In this document: one piece after another, positions 10,111 through 21,061 of the stretch
How the letters are laid out: the number at the start of each line of letters is the position of its first letter
How positions within the stretch are numbered: the stretch's first letter is position 1
Origin: Budorcas taxicolor
Taxonomy: Eukaryota; Chordata; Mammalia; Artiodactyla; Bovidae
DNA: 64,000 nucleotides
Reading direction: 5' to 3'
Assembly (NCBI RefSeq): GCF_023091745.1
Contig: NC_068912.1
Span: 106,323,567 to 106,387,566, forward strand
Notes under the pieces: model-generated
What the model saw: the letters and a program-made list of their open reading frames with translations, nothing else
Database searches by the model: none
What the model was told of the DNA's origin: nothing
Program-made: the position numbers and the translations under genes

Positions 10111-11230
10111 GAGGGCTGAATGGTCAGGTTTTATTAATGGAGAAATAATGCGATTGTCCACACAATGGAAGCCTTCCTGACAAAGGGGCTCAAGCTTCGT
10201 GATTTGCGAAAGAGGCTGAGAACTGAGCTCTTCTGTTGTCAGGCTGAAATGCATAAAGGTGGCCTTCTCTGTGGGGGCTGCAAAATAGTGCGGAGCAGTA
10301 ACGTTCTCCCCTAATTGTCCCTCTCCTGGTTGGGGTAAGCTAAGAGATCTTGGAGTAAGGGAATGATAGAGGCATGTCCAGGTGTTGCTAGTGTTTTGGC
10401 CCCTGTATCAAGACATTCCCTTGCCGCTCAATTCCTGCCCCCCAACTCCTGACCCCCTAGCACAAGTAGCTTGGAAATGGTCTTTTGTACCTCTGTGAAG
10501 TTCCTGCGGCTTCTGCTGACCTGTGATTACAAATCCAATCCTCTTCTGGTCCAGGGAAGTGGGTGGGGCAGGCGACCTATAAATGATGGATGACTTTAGA
10601 AACCCACTGAACCCAGGAGCAAAATGCTCCTAAGGGAAACCCTTTCCTTCCCCTCTGTCGGTGAGGAGGGATGGGTTGTAGCCCTCCCTTCTCTGACTCT
10701 TCTGCTGAAAGGGATGGCAGAATAGAGAGGTGGGGGAATAATAGGATTTATAACTTGTGAAAAGTAACAATTCCCAAGTGCAGGCTGTGCTGGGCTGGAA
10801 CAAAGGGCAGCTCTGCCCACAGACCCCTCATTTACAATTCTGATGGGGTATGAAAGAGCCCGACTGGGGAAGATCTTTATAGTTAAAACTTTGTCCCAGG
10901 CCGATAGCTCTTTCTCTCCATCCCGTCAGTGGGGGAGGGGAGAGCCTGTGCAGACTGGGGGCTGTTGGCTTGGGTCTGCCTTTTGTTCTTATCTAAGCCT
11001 TGCTGTGCAAAGAGAAATTGGAGAATATTTTCCTTCTTGCTTATTTCTCTTCCTTTCCTTCACACCACCCTTAGCCTTGATACAGTTGAATCAGTTGTCT
11101 TTCTCCCCACGTGAATTTGTTTATATCTAAATTGGGAAGCTGTCACCTCCTTTCCCAAACTCCAGCATAGGGTCTGTGTATGTGTTTCTCATGGGGTGTG
11201 TTTCTTCTGTTGATCTCTCTTCTCGGACAG

Positions 11231-11829
11231 AGGGTGAAGAAATTGACGTTGTGACAGTGGAGAAGAGGCAGTCCCTGGGTGTCCGGAAGCCGGTCACCAT
11301 CACGGTACGAGCAGACCCTTTGGACCCCTGCATGAAACACTTCCACATCTCCATCCATCAACAACAGCACAACTATGCTGCCCGTTTTCCTCCAGAAAGC
11401 TGCTCCCAAGGAGAGGCTCCAGAGCCAGGGCCCCGTGAAGATGGTCTGAAGACAGATGCACCAGAAGAAAAGGAAGATGAGGCAGATGAAGAAATTGTGA
11501 GTCTCCCACCTGTAGAAAGCGAGCCTTCCCAGTCCTGCAACCCTAAACCTGTCAGTTCTGACACTGAGGACGTGACCAAGAGGAAGAACCATAACTTCCT
11601 GGAGCGCAAAAGGCGGAATGACCTCCGTTCCAGGTTCTTGGCCCTGAGGGATCAGGTCCCTACCCTGGCCACCTGCTCCAAGGCCCCCAAAGTTGTGATC
11701 CTGAGCAAGGCCTTGGAATACTTGCAGGCCCTAGTGGGAGCCGAGAAGAGGATGACTACGGAGAAAAGGCAGCTCCGGTGTCGGCAGCAACAGCTGCAGA
11801 AGAGAATCGCGTACCTCAGTGGCTATTAA
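11231..11829 (+). CDS. MYCL: L-Myc proto-oncogene protein, coding exon 3 (residues 166-364)
   Basis: This exon encodes the DNA-binding and dimerisation half. The acceptor is CGGACAG|AG at 11230/11231 and the stop is TAA at 11827-11829. In order: a conserved central segment with EIDVVTVEKRQS and VTITVRADPLDPCMKHFHIS (about 169-207), an acidic run EEKEDEADEE (about 244-253), a basic region with RKNHNFLERKRRNDL (about 283-297), a helix-loop-helix to about 332 with KAPKVVILSKALEYL, and a short leucine zipper to the end. Length and C-terminus (RIAYLSGY) fit L-Myc rather than MYC or MYCN. No frameshift or missing key residue is seen. Confidence 0.96.
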
Positions 11830-12842
11830 CTGACCAAAGTCTGACTGCTCTGTCTTCACAGAGACCCAAGTTTATTTTTTAACCTTCCCTCTTCCCCTTA
11901 GGAATTTGCACATTTCAGTTCAGGTGGGGCGGCCTGGACAATAGATTCCCAGAATGCATTGCAGCCGGTGCACACACAAGAAGGGCTCGCATTCTTGGAA
12001 ACATTGCAACCTGGCTCCCCCTCTGCCCTGACTTGCGGGAGCGCAGTAGCTTCTCTGGCGCCTTTGGCTTCTCAGGCGGGCAGCACTGAGGAGACTCTGG
12101 GTTTGTTGAGCTCACTAGCTCCGAAGAAAAGCCTGACAGATGCTATGCAACAGGTGGTGGATGTTGTCAGGGGGCTCCAGCCTGCATGAAATCTCACACT
12201 GCGGATGAGTCTTAGACTGAGAAAGGATGCTCCCACTGGTGTCTCTGGGGTGACGCTAGGACAGCTGGGCTTGGATGCTCTCCCCAGGCTCCTTTTTCCA
12301 AGAGACATACGAGCTGTCTTGAGTGAAGACGAGCTCGCAGACTTGATCAACAGGGACCATTACCTCACTGTCAGACACTTTACAGTAGCTGAGGAGTCAG
12401 AAACCTTTAGCATATATATATTCCCACGTTAGTTGACACCCCTCCTCCCACTCTCCATGCTGCGATCTTGAGAACTTTTAACGCGCTTGGCCTCTTAGAT
12501 TCTTTGTCTCAAGGCCCTCCGGGCCCTTTCCTCTGAGGGCAGAGACCATCCCATCCCCACCAGGAGCTTTTTTGGTTTCCTTCCACCTTTGTTATGCAAT
12601 GGGCTCTAAGGCCTTTTCCTACAGGTCAGAAATACTTCCCCAGGACACAGGGCAAAGCGTCCCAGCCTGTGACCGGGGGAAGGTTTGGAGTCCTGGCTGC
12701 GAAAGTGTTCCTTGCCCAGGTGTTTTCCATCTTGGAAATCCTCTCAAAGCAGATGTCAGGCACCTGAGGGGGAAGAGCTGTACCACTTCCTCTTTCCCAC
12801 TTCCCTCTCATCTCAACCCCTGACTGATAACTTTGAAGTTCT

Positions 12843-12973
12843 ACTCAGTTCAGTTCAGTCGCTCAGCCGTGTCTGACTCTTTGCGACCCCATGGACTGCA
12901 GCACGCCAGGCCTCCCTGTCCATCACCAACTTCTCGAGTTTATTCAAACTCATGTCCATTGAGTCAGTGATGC
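12843..12973 (-). mobile_element. BovB-3'-end/BOV-A2-related piece inside the MYCL 3' UTR
   Basis: Begins with the CAGTTCAGTTCAGTCGCTCAG-like end typical of the antisense BovB 3' terminus and continues through CCCATGGACTGCAGCACGCC and CCATCACCAACTTC to GAGTCAGTGATGC. Unique UTR sequence resumes at AGAACCATAC. About 130 bases, oriented antisense to MYCL. Confidence 0.8.
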
Positions 12974-13734
12974 TAGAACCATACAAACCTGTGCTTCTCT
13001 TGCAACTCCAAGGAGCTTGCTGTCCCTGTAGCTACCCTTGGGCCCTCTGCCAGCCTGACATGAGTCAGAATCCCATTCCCAGAATCTGGGCCTTATTGCA
13101 GTTCTTACTGGGAGAGCCGCTGGGACTCATCCAGTGCTCCAGAAGGTGGATTAGCTTCCTGGTGGGTTTTTAAGAAGCTTCCAGGAGCTCTGCTCAGTGG
13201 ACCATGATGGATTTTACCCAACTGGGCTCAGCCTCTCCAGGTGGATTCCAGGCACAGCCTCCGATCTGAGAAAGTCACCTAACCCAACAAGTGTCACGTG
13301 GGCAACCCCTAAGTCTGGCCTGGAAGAAAGATCGGCCCTTCCAGCACTCCGCCCAGGGCAGCAGGTGCCTACTGGATGGCGGTTTGAAAATGGGGGAGGG
13401 AAGGAAGCTAGAGTGCTATACGTGGCTCTGGGAAGCCAGCTGCTACTTCTAAACCTGTTATGCATGATGGTCTGTTCCTGAGGTTGCTTCCTGGCCTCAG
13501 AGAACCCCAGTGGAACTTGCAAAAAGCCCCCCGCTTCTGGAGCATGGTTTTGGGGAGCCAACTGACTTCTGGAACTGTCTCTGGAGAACAGGTGGGATGT
13601 AGGTTATTGATGTCTCACCTGAAGAGCTTGGGTTTTATAAGCTGCTGTTGGGTATCATGCTGGGAGCAGTCTTCTTTTTAATACTGTATTTTTGTATGCC
13701 TTTTACAAAGTGGTGTTAATTGTTTTTGTACAAG

Positions 13735-13749
13735 AAAAAAAAAAAAAAA
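13735..13749 (+). repeat. A15 homopolymer in the MYCL 3' UTR
   Basis: Fifteen consecutive A residues about 130 bases before the poly(A) signal. This can cause internal oligo-dT priming and could be mistaken for a transcript end. Confidence 0.9.
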
Positions 13750-13878
13750 GAACTCTGGGGCAATTCTCCTGCTGCAAAAGTCTGATTTATTTCAAAAGGC
13801 AGATTTACCTGAAATTTTGTATTTAGTTGTGAATACTGATTGCCTGATTTTAAAATGTTGCCTTCTGGGACATCTTCT

Positions 13879-13884
13879 AATAAA
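13879..13884 (+). terminator. MYCL: MYCL polyadenylation signal AATAAA
   Basis: AATAAA within CTTCTAATAAAAGATATC, followed after about 20-30 bases by a GT-rich stretch (GTGTCAGAGGTGGGGGTGGG), the usual layout of a cleavage site with a downstream element. Cleavage is expected near 13900-13905. Confidence 0.85.
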
Positions 13885-14238
13885 AGATATCTCAAATGTG
13901 TCAGAGGTGGGGGTGGGGGGAGCTTATGCCCACCATGTCTCCCACAACCAAGGGACACTGTTTTTTAGGGTAGCCACAAGTGATCTCTAACCATGTTGCT
14001 AACCTGGTCACTCCACCCTGGGTTCCTGAAATGCCATTTCAAACATGTTTAAATAACGTAAGTTCAGTACTCAGTAAACACAAAATTGTTTTGTGAATTC
14101 CAGAGTGCTGAATTTGTATTTTAGAAGGCTTGAAATCCTGGTGTTCCACCATTAATTCATCCTGTGCCTTTTACCTTTACCTGAAAGCCCTAGTTTCCCT
14201 ACTTGTAAAATGGGGATAAATGCTACTTCCCAAGGGAT

Positions 14239-14434
14239 TGTTGTTATTTAGTTGCTAAGATGCATCTACCTCTTTTGCAACCCTATGAACTGTATAGCTT
14301 GCCAGGCTCCTCTGTCCATGAGATTTCCCAGGAAAGCATACTGGAGTGAGTTGCCATTTCCTTCTCCAGGGGATCGAACTCACATCTCCTGCACTGGCAG
14401 GCAGACACTTAACAACTGAGCCACAAGGGAAGCT
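14239..14434 (-). mobile_element. Bov-tA SINE, antisense
   Basis: TTGTTATTTAGTTGCTAAGA tail end, GGATCGAACTCACATCTCCT and CTGAGCCACAAGGGAAGCT. Confidence 0.87.
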
Positions 14435-14467
14435 TATCACAGGGATTGGCAGGCATTAAATGTAGAC

Positions 14468-14574
14468 TTTTTCTTTTTCAACTGCAAGGCTTGTGGGATC
14501 TTAGTTCTCCTACCAGGGATTGAACCTTGGCCATTGGCAGTGACAGTGCAGAGTCTTAAATAATGGACCACCAG
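14468..14574 (-). mobile_element. CHR SINE fragment, antisense
   Basis: GGCTTGTGGGATCTTAGTTC, then AGGGATTGAACCTTGGCC and GGACCACCAGAG. Confidence 0.72.
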
Positions 14575-14689
14575 AGTATAGACTTTAAACTGTTTTTAAA
14601 CTGTAAAGCCTTAAATCTTTTCAGGTGGTACTTTTACCACAGGTATTTTAATACCTTTTTTTTTTTTTTTAACCATGCCTACCGCCCTG

Positions 14690-14876
14690 TGGGCTTCAGG
14701 AGACGTAAGAGATGTGGGTTCGATTCCTGGGTTGGAAAGATCCCTGGAGAAGGGAGTGACAACCCACTCCAGTATTCTTGCATGGAGAATCCACATGGAC
14801 AGAGGAGCCTGGAGGGCTACAGTCCAAAGGGTCACAAAAAAGTCAGACATGATTGAAGCAACTGAGCACGCATGCA
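14690..14876 (+). mobile_element. Bov-tA SINE
   Basis: GGGTTCGATTCCTGGGTTGG, ACTCCAGTATTCTTGCATGG and GAAGCAACTGAGCACGCATG; the first part of the tRNA head is degraded. Confidence 0.85.
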
Positions 14877-14879
14877 TGC

Positions 14880-14978
14880 ACTGCCTTTCAGGATCTTGAT
14901 TCTCTGACCAGGGATCAAACCCAAGCCGCCTGCAATAGAAGCACAGAGTCCTAACCACTGGGCAACCAGGGAGTTCCC
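14880..14978 (-). mobile_element. CHR SINE fragment, antisense
   Basis: GACCAGGGATCAAACCCAAG and CCTAACCACTGGGCAACCAG, followed by GGGAGTTCCC. Confidence 0.75.
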
Positions 14979-15781
14979 TTGCAGGATGTCTTTTTAAAAA
15001 TTTTATGAGAATCGGTGATATAATGTGATTTTTTTTTCCTTTCTCCTTTGATTAATACAGGAACATAGTTCTCAGAAACTTGCTCTAAATGCAAAAGGGG
15101 AGACTTTAATAATAGCCACTCCTGATGGAGCACTGCCGATCTCTAAGCACCTTGCTCCTTCCTACATGTGAGACCACACCAATCATGTGCCAGGACTACA
15201 GAAGAGGGAACCAAGGTTCTAAGGGTGAAACATAACTGCCCAACATTACACAGCTAGTAAGTAAATGAGTTCAAGGGATGTGAAACCAGCTTTGCCTATC
15301 TCTAGAGCCAGAGATCTTAACCACCACATAATAATGATCAGCTTCTTTTGTTATCATGGGGTGTGTAGAGGAAGTAGACAGGGAATTTAATCACTTAACT
15401 GCTTGCTGGAGCTATCTCCTTGGGGCCACTGTGCCTGCCACTTATTGGGATGAAGTGGAGCAAATGTCCTGTGACCAGCCACTCTGCCACATTTGTGGGT
15501 TGAGTAGGTTCGTCTTGCCCCAGAGAAGCCCCTTCTAGGACTATGAAAGGAAAACAGGTGCAGGTCAGAAAAACCATGAGCATCATGGTAAGAGAAGGCC
15601 ACTGTATCTCATGTAATCCTGCCTTATAGCTGAGACCTGGGTCGATATTGCCCACCTGCATGCCTACGCCTGAGTCCAAAAGCTACTATAAATTCCTCAC
15701 ATTTACAAAGTGACTCTCATCACAGCCTGGTAAGTAAGCAATATCTGCCACTTGGTACCGGAGCCCAGACAGTTTTTCTGT

Positions 15782-15899
15782 TTTGGTTTTTTGGCCACAC
15801 CTTGTGGCTTGCAGGATCTTAGTTCCCTGAGCAAGGATGGAACCTGTGCCCCCTGCAGTGGGATGGAGTCCTAACCACTGGACCACCAGGAAGTCCCCC
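15782..15899 (-). mobile_element. CHR SINE fragment, antisense
   Basis: TTGGCCACACCTTGTGGCTT, GATCTTAGTTCCCTGAGCAA and CCTAACCACTGGACCACCAG. Confidence 0.8.
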
Positions 15900-16111
15900 A
15901 GACAGGTTTCCTGCTCAAGGTCACAGATCAGAATCCAAATCCCCAAACCAGTCTTCTGGCAGGTAAACTTCCCACTCCACCCCTATGACCCCTAGGTCCC
16001 CAAAGCCAGGGCATAAATAGCTGTTTGATAAAACAGACTTGGATTACTGGGATACTTTCCTTAAAATTCCATATCCCTCTTTTAGTTCTAGTCGCTCTGT
16101 TCCCACTGAGT

Positions 16112-16381
16112 GTAACATCCTTTTTTGGGGGGCTGTGCTGGATCTTTGTAGCTGTGCTCGGGCTTTCTCTAGTTGCGGCGACCTGGGTCTACTCTTCGTT
16201 ACAGTACGAGGGCTTCTCATCATGGTGGCCTCTCCTGTTGCGGTGCATGGACTCCAGAGCGCAGGCTCAGTAGTAGTGGCACGTGGGCTTAGTTGCCCCA
16301 AGGCATGTGGGATCTAGGTATCAGCCCCATGTGCCCTGCATTGGCAGATGGACTCAACCGTTGGACCAGCAGGGAAGTCCC
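16112..16381 (-). mobile_element. CHR SINE, antisense
   Basis: GGCTGTGCTGGATCTTTGTA, TCTCTAGTTGCGGCGACCTG and GGACCAGCAGGGAAGTCCCC. Confidence 0.82.
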
Positions 16382-16529
16382 CATTCTTCTGCTTTGAAGG
16401 CCATTAGTTAAGAAATAAGAAAAGTTGTAGGGGCTTCTCTCCCTTTACTAGACCTTGAAAAAATTCACGAGTGCTCAGTAAAATCCTAAGAACGCCTAGG
16501 TACAGGGCCTACAGCTGATGCTAATGTTG

Positions 16530-16690
16530 CTTTACATTGCTTAATTCTCACAATAACCTGGAGGAAAGGATGGTATCAGCTCCATTTCACAGGTGAGCAA
16601 ATTGGAGCTCAGAGACATTGAAGTCATTTGTCTGAGCCCAGACAGCTAGTACAGACTGCCTGACTTGCCTGACTCTAAGCTTCAGTTCCT
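16530..16690 (-). mobile_element. MIR SINE remnant
   Basis: CTCACAATAACCTGGAGGAA, CCATTTCACAGGTGAGCAAA and GAGCCCAGACAGCTAG, in the order of an antisense MIR. Confidence 0.55.
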
Positions 16691-17440
16691 TTGAGTCTGA
16701 AACTCTGCTGAGAAAGGAGTGGGAATAAAGCCATCTCCTGGGGGAAGAAAGGGTGTTTCTGGAATGTGAAGTATTTTAAGCTCCTTCCTAGCTCACTTCT
16801 GCAGACTCCTACCTCTATCTTTGTCTGAAAATAGCCAGGAGTTTATTCCTGGATTTCGGAGAAAAATTTCTACAAATTAGGTTTGCCTCTGAATAGTACA
16901 CTTAAGGGACTACATACCCCTCCCAGAGATGTGAACGTAGATAATAAGGAACAGCTGAGAAGACACACGTGGCATGGGAAAGAGAGACCATCTGCTCTGT
17001 TAGACAATCAAAGGCTAAACGGAGTGCTTAACTCCTGCCCCTATTGGTAGCTATTTTAGGGGGACTGAGACAGGTTGAACTATCTTAGAAGTGCTGAATT
17101 TATCTTAAGTGCCCCTGGAGTCAGAATATTTCAGAATATGCACTTTAGAAGGAGAAGGGATGGGTGCAGGGGTGGAGGGGCAGATGGTGAGGGGAGGTGG
17201 GGGGTGGGGATGGTTTTGTTGATCTGGAAGGTGATAGGGGGTGTGAAAGAGGACTCAAAGGATAAGATAACCAGTGGGAGAAGACTGATGACTGGGTGAC
17301 TAGGGAGGGCAAAGGGGAGGTCTCTAAATATGTTAGCTAAAGTTCCATGGGGGTGTGGACATTTCTACTTTAAGCTTAGTGGACAGCTCTTAATGTCTTT
17401 ATTTAGAATTGCTGCTAAAGGGATCAACCATATTAAGACT

Positions 17441-17852
17441 GGGCTTCCCAGGGGGCTCAGTGGGTAAAAAAAGTAAAGTCAAAGTGTTAGTCCCTCAGCG
17501 GTGTCCTACTCTTTGGGACCCCAAGGACTGAAGACCTCCAGGCTCCTCTGTCCATGGGATTTTCCAGGCAAGAATACTAGAGTAGGTAGCCAGTCCCTTC
17601 TCTGGGGGATCGAGATCGAATCTAGATCTCCTGCAATGTAGGCAGATTCTTTACCTTCTGAGCCACCAGGCCTGCAGTGCAGAGGACCCAGGAGATGAGG
17701 GTTCCATCCTTGGGTTGGGAAAATCCCCTGGAGAAGGGGATGGCAACCTGCCACAATATTCTTGCCTGGAGAATCCCATAGACAGAGGAGCCTGGTGGGC
17801 TATAGTGCATAGGGTCGAAAAGAGTTGGATGTGACTGAAGCAACTGAGCATG
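17441..17852 (+). mobile_element. Bov-tA SINE split by another Bov-tA
   Basis: The outer sense element starts GGGCTTCCCAGGGGGCTCAG at 17441 and stops after the TGGGTAAA of its tRNA head. It resumes at about 17671 with CCTGCAGTGCAGAGGACCCA and runs to GAAGCAACTGAGCATG. The gap is an antisense Bov-tA. Confidence 0.87.
17471..17670 (-). mobile_element. Bov-tA SINE nested in another Bov-tA, antisense
   Basis: GTCAAAGTGTTAGTCCCTCA to CTTTACCTTCTGAGCCACCA, a near-complete antisense Bov-tA within the head of the sense copy. Confidence 0.85.
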
Positions 17853-18029
17853 TACGCACCTGTATTAAGATTGCCATTCTTTTGGTGAGTAAACCTAAAT
17901 ATGATCTTAAGGTCTCTAATCAGGTGAGTTATTAAACAATTAATACTCAGTGCCAGGGGTCAAGTTGGTGCCCAAGATGTAACTGTTGAATCACCTCTAA
18001 ACTTGTGGGAAGTAGTATGGTTAGGTAAC

Positions 18030-18215
18030 CTCCCACAACCAACAGAGCTCAGTTCCAAATCAAGCTCTCCATTTTCCAGCTTTGTGACCTTGGACAAATT
18101 ATTAACCTCTCCCAGTCCCAATTTCCATATTTGTAAAACAAGTATAAACCATAGCACCTGCTTCTTAGGGTTGTTGTGAGCGATACTAAGTGCTTAGTAA
18201 ATGATTAATATTATT
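18030..18215 (+). mobile_element. MIR SINE remnant
   Basis: GCTTTGTGACCTTGGACAAA, ACCTCTCCCAGTCCCAATTT and GGGTTGTTGTGAGCGAT follow the MIR order. Confidence 0.6.
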
Positions 18216-18344
18216 TAAGCCATTTAACAAGCCCCACCTAGAACACCAATTAATCATATTTAAAAGGCAATAGAAGGGATTGGTAAAATAAGAAATCTTC
18301 CCAGAAGGAGTACTTAAAATAATCTGAGGTGGACGTATTTATGC

Positions 18345-18479
18345 CTCTGCTGCTGCTGCTGCTAAGTCGCTTCAGTCATGTCCGACCCTGTGCGACCCCA
18401 TAGACGGCAGCCCACCAGGCTCCCACGTCCCTGGGATTCTCCAGGCAAGAACACTGGAGTGGGTTGTCATTGCCTTCTC
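18345..18479 (-). mobile_element. BOV-A2 SINE, single unit, antisense
   Basis: CTGCTGCTGCTGCTGCTAAG tail, GTCATGTCCGACCCTGTGCG and ACACTGGAGTGGGTTGTCAT. The CTG run is the complement of the element's AGC tail. Confidence 0.86.
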
Positions 18480-18774
18480 AAGAGGCAATAAATCATCAGG
18501 GAAGGAGTAGCCAGGAATTTGGGAGACTGAGATGAGCAGAGAAGGAAAGAAGGGCAAAGACCTGAGTCTGACTGGTGCACAGCATCCCACGCCCCATGGC
18601 AGGTAGGAGGTGGGAGTCTGTGACGCTGTTGTACATATGGGCCCTCCATTTGTCCTTACTGGGCACTGCAGTGTCTTCAAATTGAGCTGGAGTCAATGAC
18701 TCCATTCAGTCATTAAATCCCCTAATGTGTATTTTTGTTCAGGCAGTGATCCTCACACCCGAGTGGGTCTTAAG

Positions 18775-18906
18775 AATCTGGAGATGGAAACGACAACCCA
18801 CTCCAGTATTCTTGCTTGGGAAATCCCATGGACAGAGGTGTCTGGTGGGCTAGTATGGTCTATGAGGTTGCAAAAGAGTTGAACACAACTTAGCAACTAA
18901 ACAACA
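18775..18906 (+). mobile_element. BovA-type SINE fragment
   Basis: ACCCACTCCAGTATTCTTGC, CCCATGGACAGAGGTGTCTG and GCAACTAAACAACAAACAAA; the tRNA head is missing. Confidence 0.78.
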
Positions 18907-19079
18907 AACAAACCCCCAAAACACTGATGTAGTAGGTCAGGGCCAGGAATCTACCCTGCTGATAAGCAAGGAAGAAGATGGAATCCTATGGTCACACTTA
19001 GAAAAACATTGGAATAAGGGGTTAGAGCCAGGTCTTGTGGCCAAACAAAAATATTCACAGAAGTTGCTATAGATGGCAT

Positions 19080-19265
19080 AGTATAATGGTTAAGAATAAG
19101 GGCTTGGGGTTACTACGTATGTGATATTTGGGCAAATCATTCAACCTCTCCAAGTCCTAGAAGTTTCCTTCTATTAATACCTACCTCATAGGACTGTTGA
19201 AAAGATTAAAAATAAATTACTGTATGTGAGTGCTCAGAATAGTTCCTGCCACATAGTAAGAACAA
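19080..19265 (+). mobile_element. MIR SINE remnant
   Basis: GGTTACTACGTATGTGATAT, GGGCAAATCATTCAACCTCT and GAGTGCTCAGAATAGTTCCT, in MIR order. Confidence 0.55.
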
Positions 19266-19298
19266 TGATATATGAAGTGATGGTTCCTTATAGAAGTT

Positions 19299-19790
19299 TC
19301 AGTTCAGTTCAGTCACTCAGTCATGTTTGATTCTTTGCAACCCCATGGACTGCAGCATGCCAGGCCTCCCTGTTCATCACCAACTCCCAGAGCTTGCTCA
19401 AACTCAAGTCTATCAAGTCAGTGATGCCATCCAACCATCCCATCCTCTGTCATCCCTTTCTCTTCCTGCCTTCAATCTTTCCCAGTATCAGGGTCTTTTC
19501 CAATGAGTCAGTTCTTCACATCAGGTGGGCAAAGCGTTGGAGCGTCAGCTTCAGCATCAGTCCTTCCAATGAATATTCAGGACTGGTTTCCTTTAGGGAA
19601 CTGGTTGGATCTCCTTGTGGTCCAAGGGACTCTCAGGAGTCTTCTCCAACACCACAGTTCAAAAGTATCAATTCTTCAGTGCTCAGCTTTCTTTATGATC
19701 CAACTCACATCCGCACATGACTACTGGAAAAACCATGGCTTTGACTAGATGGACCTTTGTTGGCAAAGTATTGTCTCTGCTTTTTTTTTT
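19299..19790 (-). mobile_element. BovB LINE 3' end, antisense (left arm of an inverted pair)
   Basis: Starts with the TTCAGTTCAGTTCAGTCACT terminus and runs back through the C-terminal coding part to GGACCTTTGTTGGCAAAGTA and CTCTGCTTTTT. Its mirror image lies at 19938-20394. Confidence 0.88.
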
Positions 19791-19937
19791 AATGGAAGTT
19801 TATGAGCATGCAAACATGATCACAGAATAAGGCAATATGTGTCTCAAACAAGGGCTGCAAGCCTCAGAAGGGGAAGAGAGCACTTTGGAGTCATCAAGAG
19901 AGTTCTTGTTGGAGATACTGTGACTTTAACTGGAACT

Positions 19938-20394
19938 ACTAGTCAAGGCTATGGTTTTTCCTGTGGTCATGTATGGATGTGAGAGTTGAACTGTGAAGAA
20001 GGCTGAGCACCGAAGAATTGATGCTTTTGAACTGTGGTGTTGGAGAAGACTCTTGAGAGTCCCTTGGACTGCAAGGAGATCCAACTAGTCCATTCTGAAG
20101 GAGATCAGCCCTGAGATTTCTTTGGAAGGAATGATGCCAAGGCTGAAACTCCAGTACTTTGGCCACCTCATGCGAAGAGTTGACTCATTGGAAAAGACTC
20201 TGATGCTGGGAGGGATTGGGGGCAGGAGGAGAAGGGAAGGACAGAGGATGAGATGGCTGGATGGCATCACTGACTCGATGGACGTGAGTCTGAGTGAACT
20301 CCGGGAGTTGGTGATGGACAGGGAGGCCTGGTGTGCTGCGATTCATGGGGTCGCAAAGCGTCGGACACGACTGAGCAGCTGAACTGAACTGAAC
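19938..20394 (+). mobile_element. BovB LINE 3' end, sense (right arm of an inverted pair)
   Basis: Starts CTAGTCAAGGCTATGG, passes GGTGTTGGAGAAGACTCTTG and ends CTGAGCAGCTGAACTGAACT. C-terminal coding remnants (RRREGQRMRWLDGITDSMD) are readable. It covers the same part of the element as the antisense copy to its left. Confidence 0.9.
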
Positions 20395-21061
20395 AAGTCT
20401 CAGTAGTATTTGGCTAAGTGAAGAGGAGGAAGGTGTTCTAAGCTAAGGGAATAGCTATGGGGAAGAGAGGATTGGGAAAGTTATGTAAAATCTGGGGATG
20501 GATCTGGTCTGATTTTCAGGCCAGGTGGTCTTATTTTTGTAAAACAAGAGGAGTTGCACTAGATTTCTAAAAGGATCCTTTTACCACAAACATCCTCTGT
20601 GATTCTTTAAAATAGGGAAGTCAAGAAAAGAAACCGATTGTGGTTTGGGACACAATTGAGATTGAGGTGGTGGGATCATTCAAAATAGAGCACCCAACAG
20701 GAAGTTAGAAATGTGACATTAAAACTTTGGAAAGGGGCTTAACCAAGATACAAAGCTGATGAAGGCCCACAGTGCCAAGTCACAGGAAGGAGAAAGGGCC
20801 AGAAAAGCAAAGGAGAGGGCTTGAAGAAGCCATGAAATTAGAAACAGAAAGGACCTCTGATGGCTCTGCATCTTTTCTCCTTTTGCACCTCCCTACTCTG
20901 GTTTTGCAGCCTTTGGGGATCCCTGCGCATGTGTAGGCTCCCTTGGTGATATGGGAAGGCAGGAAGTGAGCTCTTTTTGAGAACAGAAACTTGGGGTTAC
21001 TACCTTTGTGATGTTTGGGCAAATCACTCGACCTCCCTGAGTCCTAGAAGTTTCCTTCTTC

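Larger units (their letters stand above)
8239..11230 (+). other. MYCL: MYCL intron 2
   Basis: A 2992-base intron with a GTAAGG donor and a CGGACAG acceptor. It is notably poor in young ruminant SINEs compared with the flanks. It holds an L2-like stretch at 9055-9150 and a MIR-like stretch at 9600-9740. Two CCAAT motifs (near 10035 and 10089) lie in a GC-richer part that could be regulatory. I see no further exon in it. Confidence 0.8.
7178..13905 (+). other. MYCL: MYCL gene, whole transcription unit
   Basis: Complete three-exon gene for L-Myc. Exon 1 runs from about 7178 (TATA-based estimate) to 7374, exon 2 is 7734-8238 and exon 3 is 11231 to about 13905. Introns 7375-7733 and 8239-11230 both have GT-AG ends. 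The coding part (7743-8238 plus 11231-11829) is 1095 nt, that is 364 codons plus a stop, the length I recall for human L-Myc. The transcription start and the cleavage site are inferred from a TATA element and an AATAAA signal; the splice sites are fixed by reading frame and by similarity to the Myc family. TRIT1 follows 12.4 kb downstream on the same strand. Confidence 0.95.
11830..13905 (+). other. MYCL: MYCL 3' untranslated region
   Basis: About 2.1 kb from the stop codon to the poly(A) signal at 13879. It contains two open frames, 11959-12189 and 12205-12432, which resemble no protein family I know and are treated as chance. It also holds a young SINE piece at 12843-12973, an internal A15 run at 13735-13749, and a TTTATTTTTT stretch just after the stop. 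A long 3' UTR with U-rich parts suits a short-lived regulatory mRNA. Confidence 0.85.

Noticed and set aside
11959..12432. Two + strand open frames after the MYCL stop (11959-12189 and 12205-12432)
   Set aside because: They lie in the 3' UTR before the poly(A) signal, have no recognisable domain, and are of a length expected by chance.
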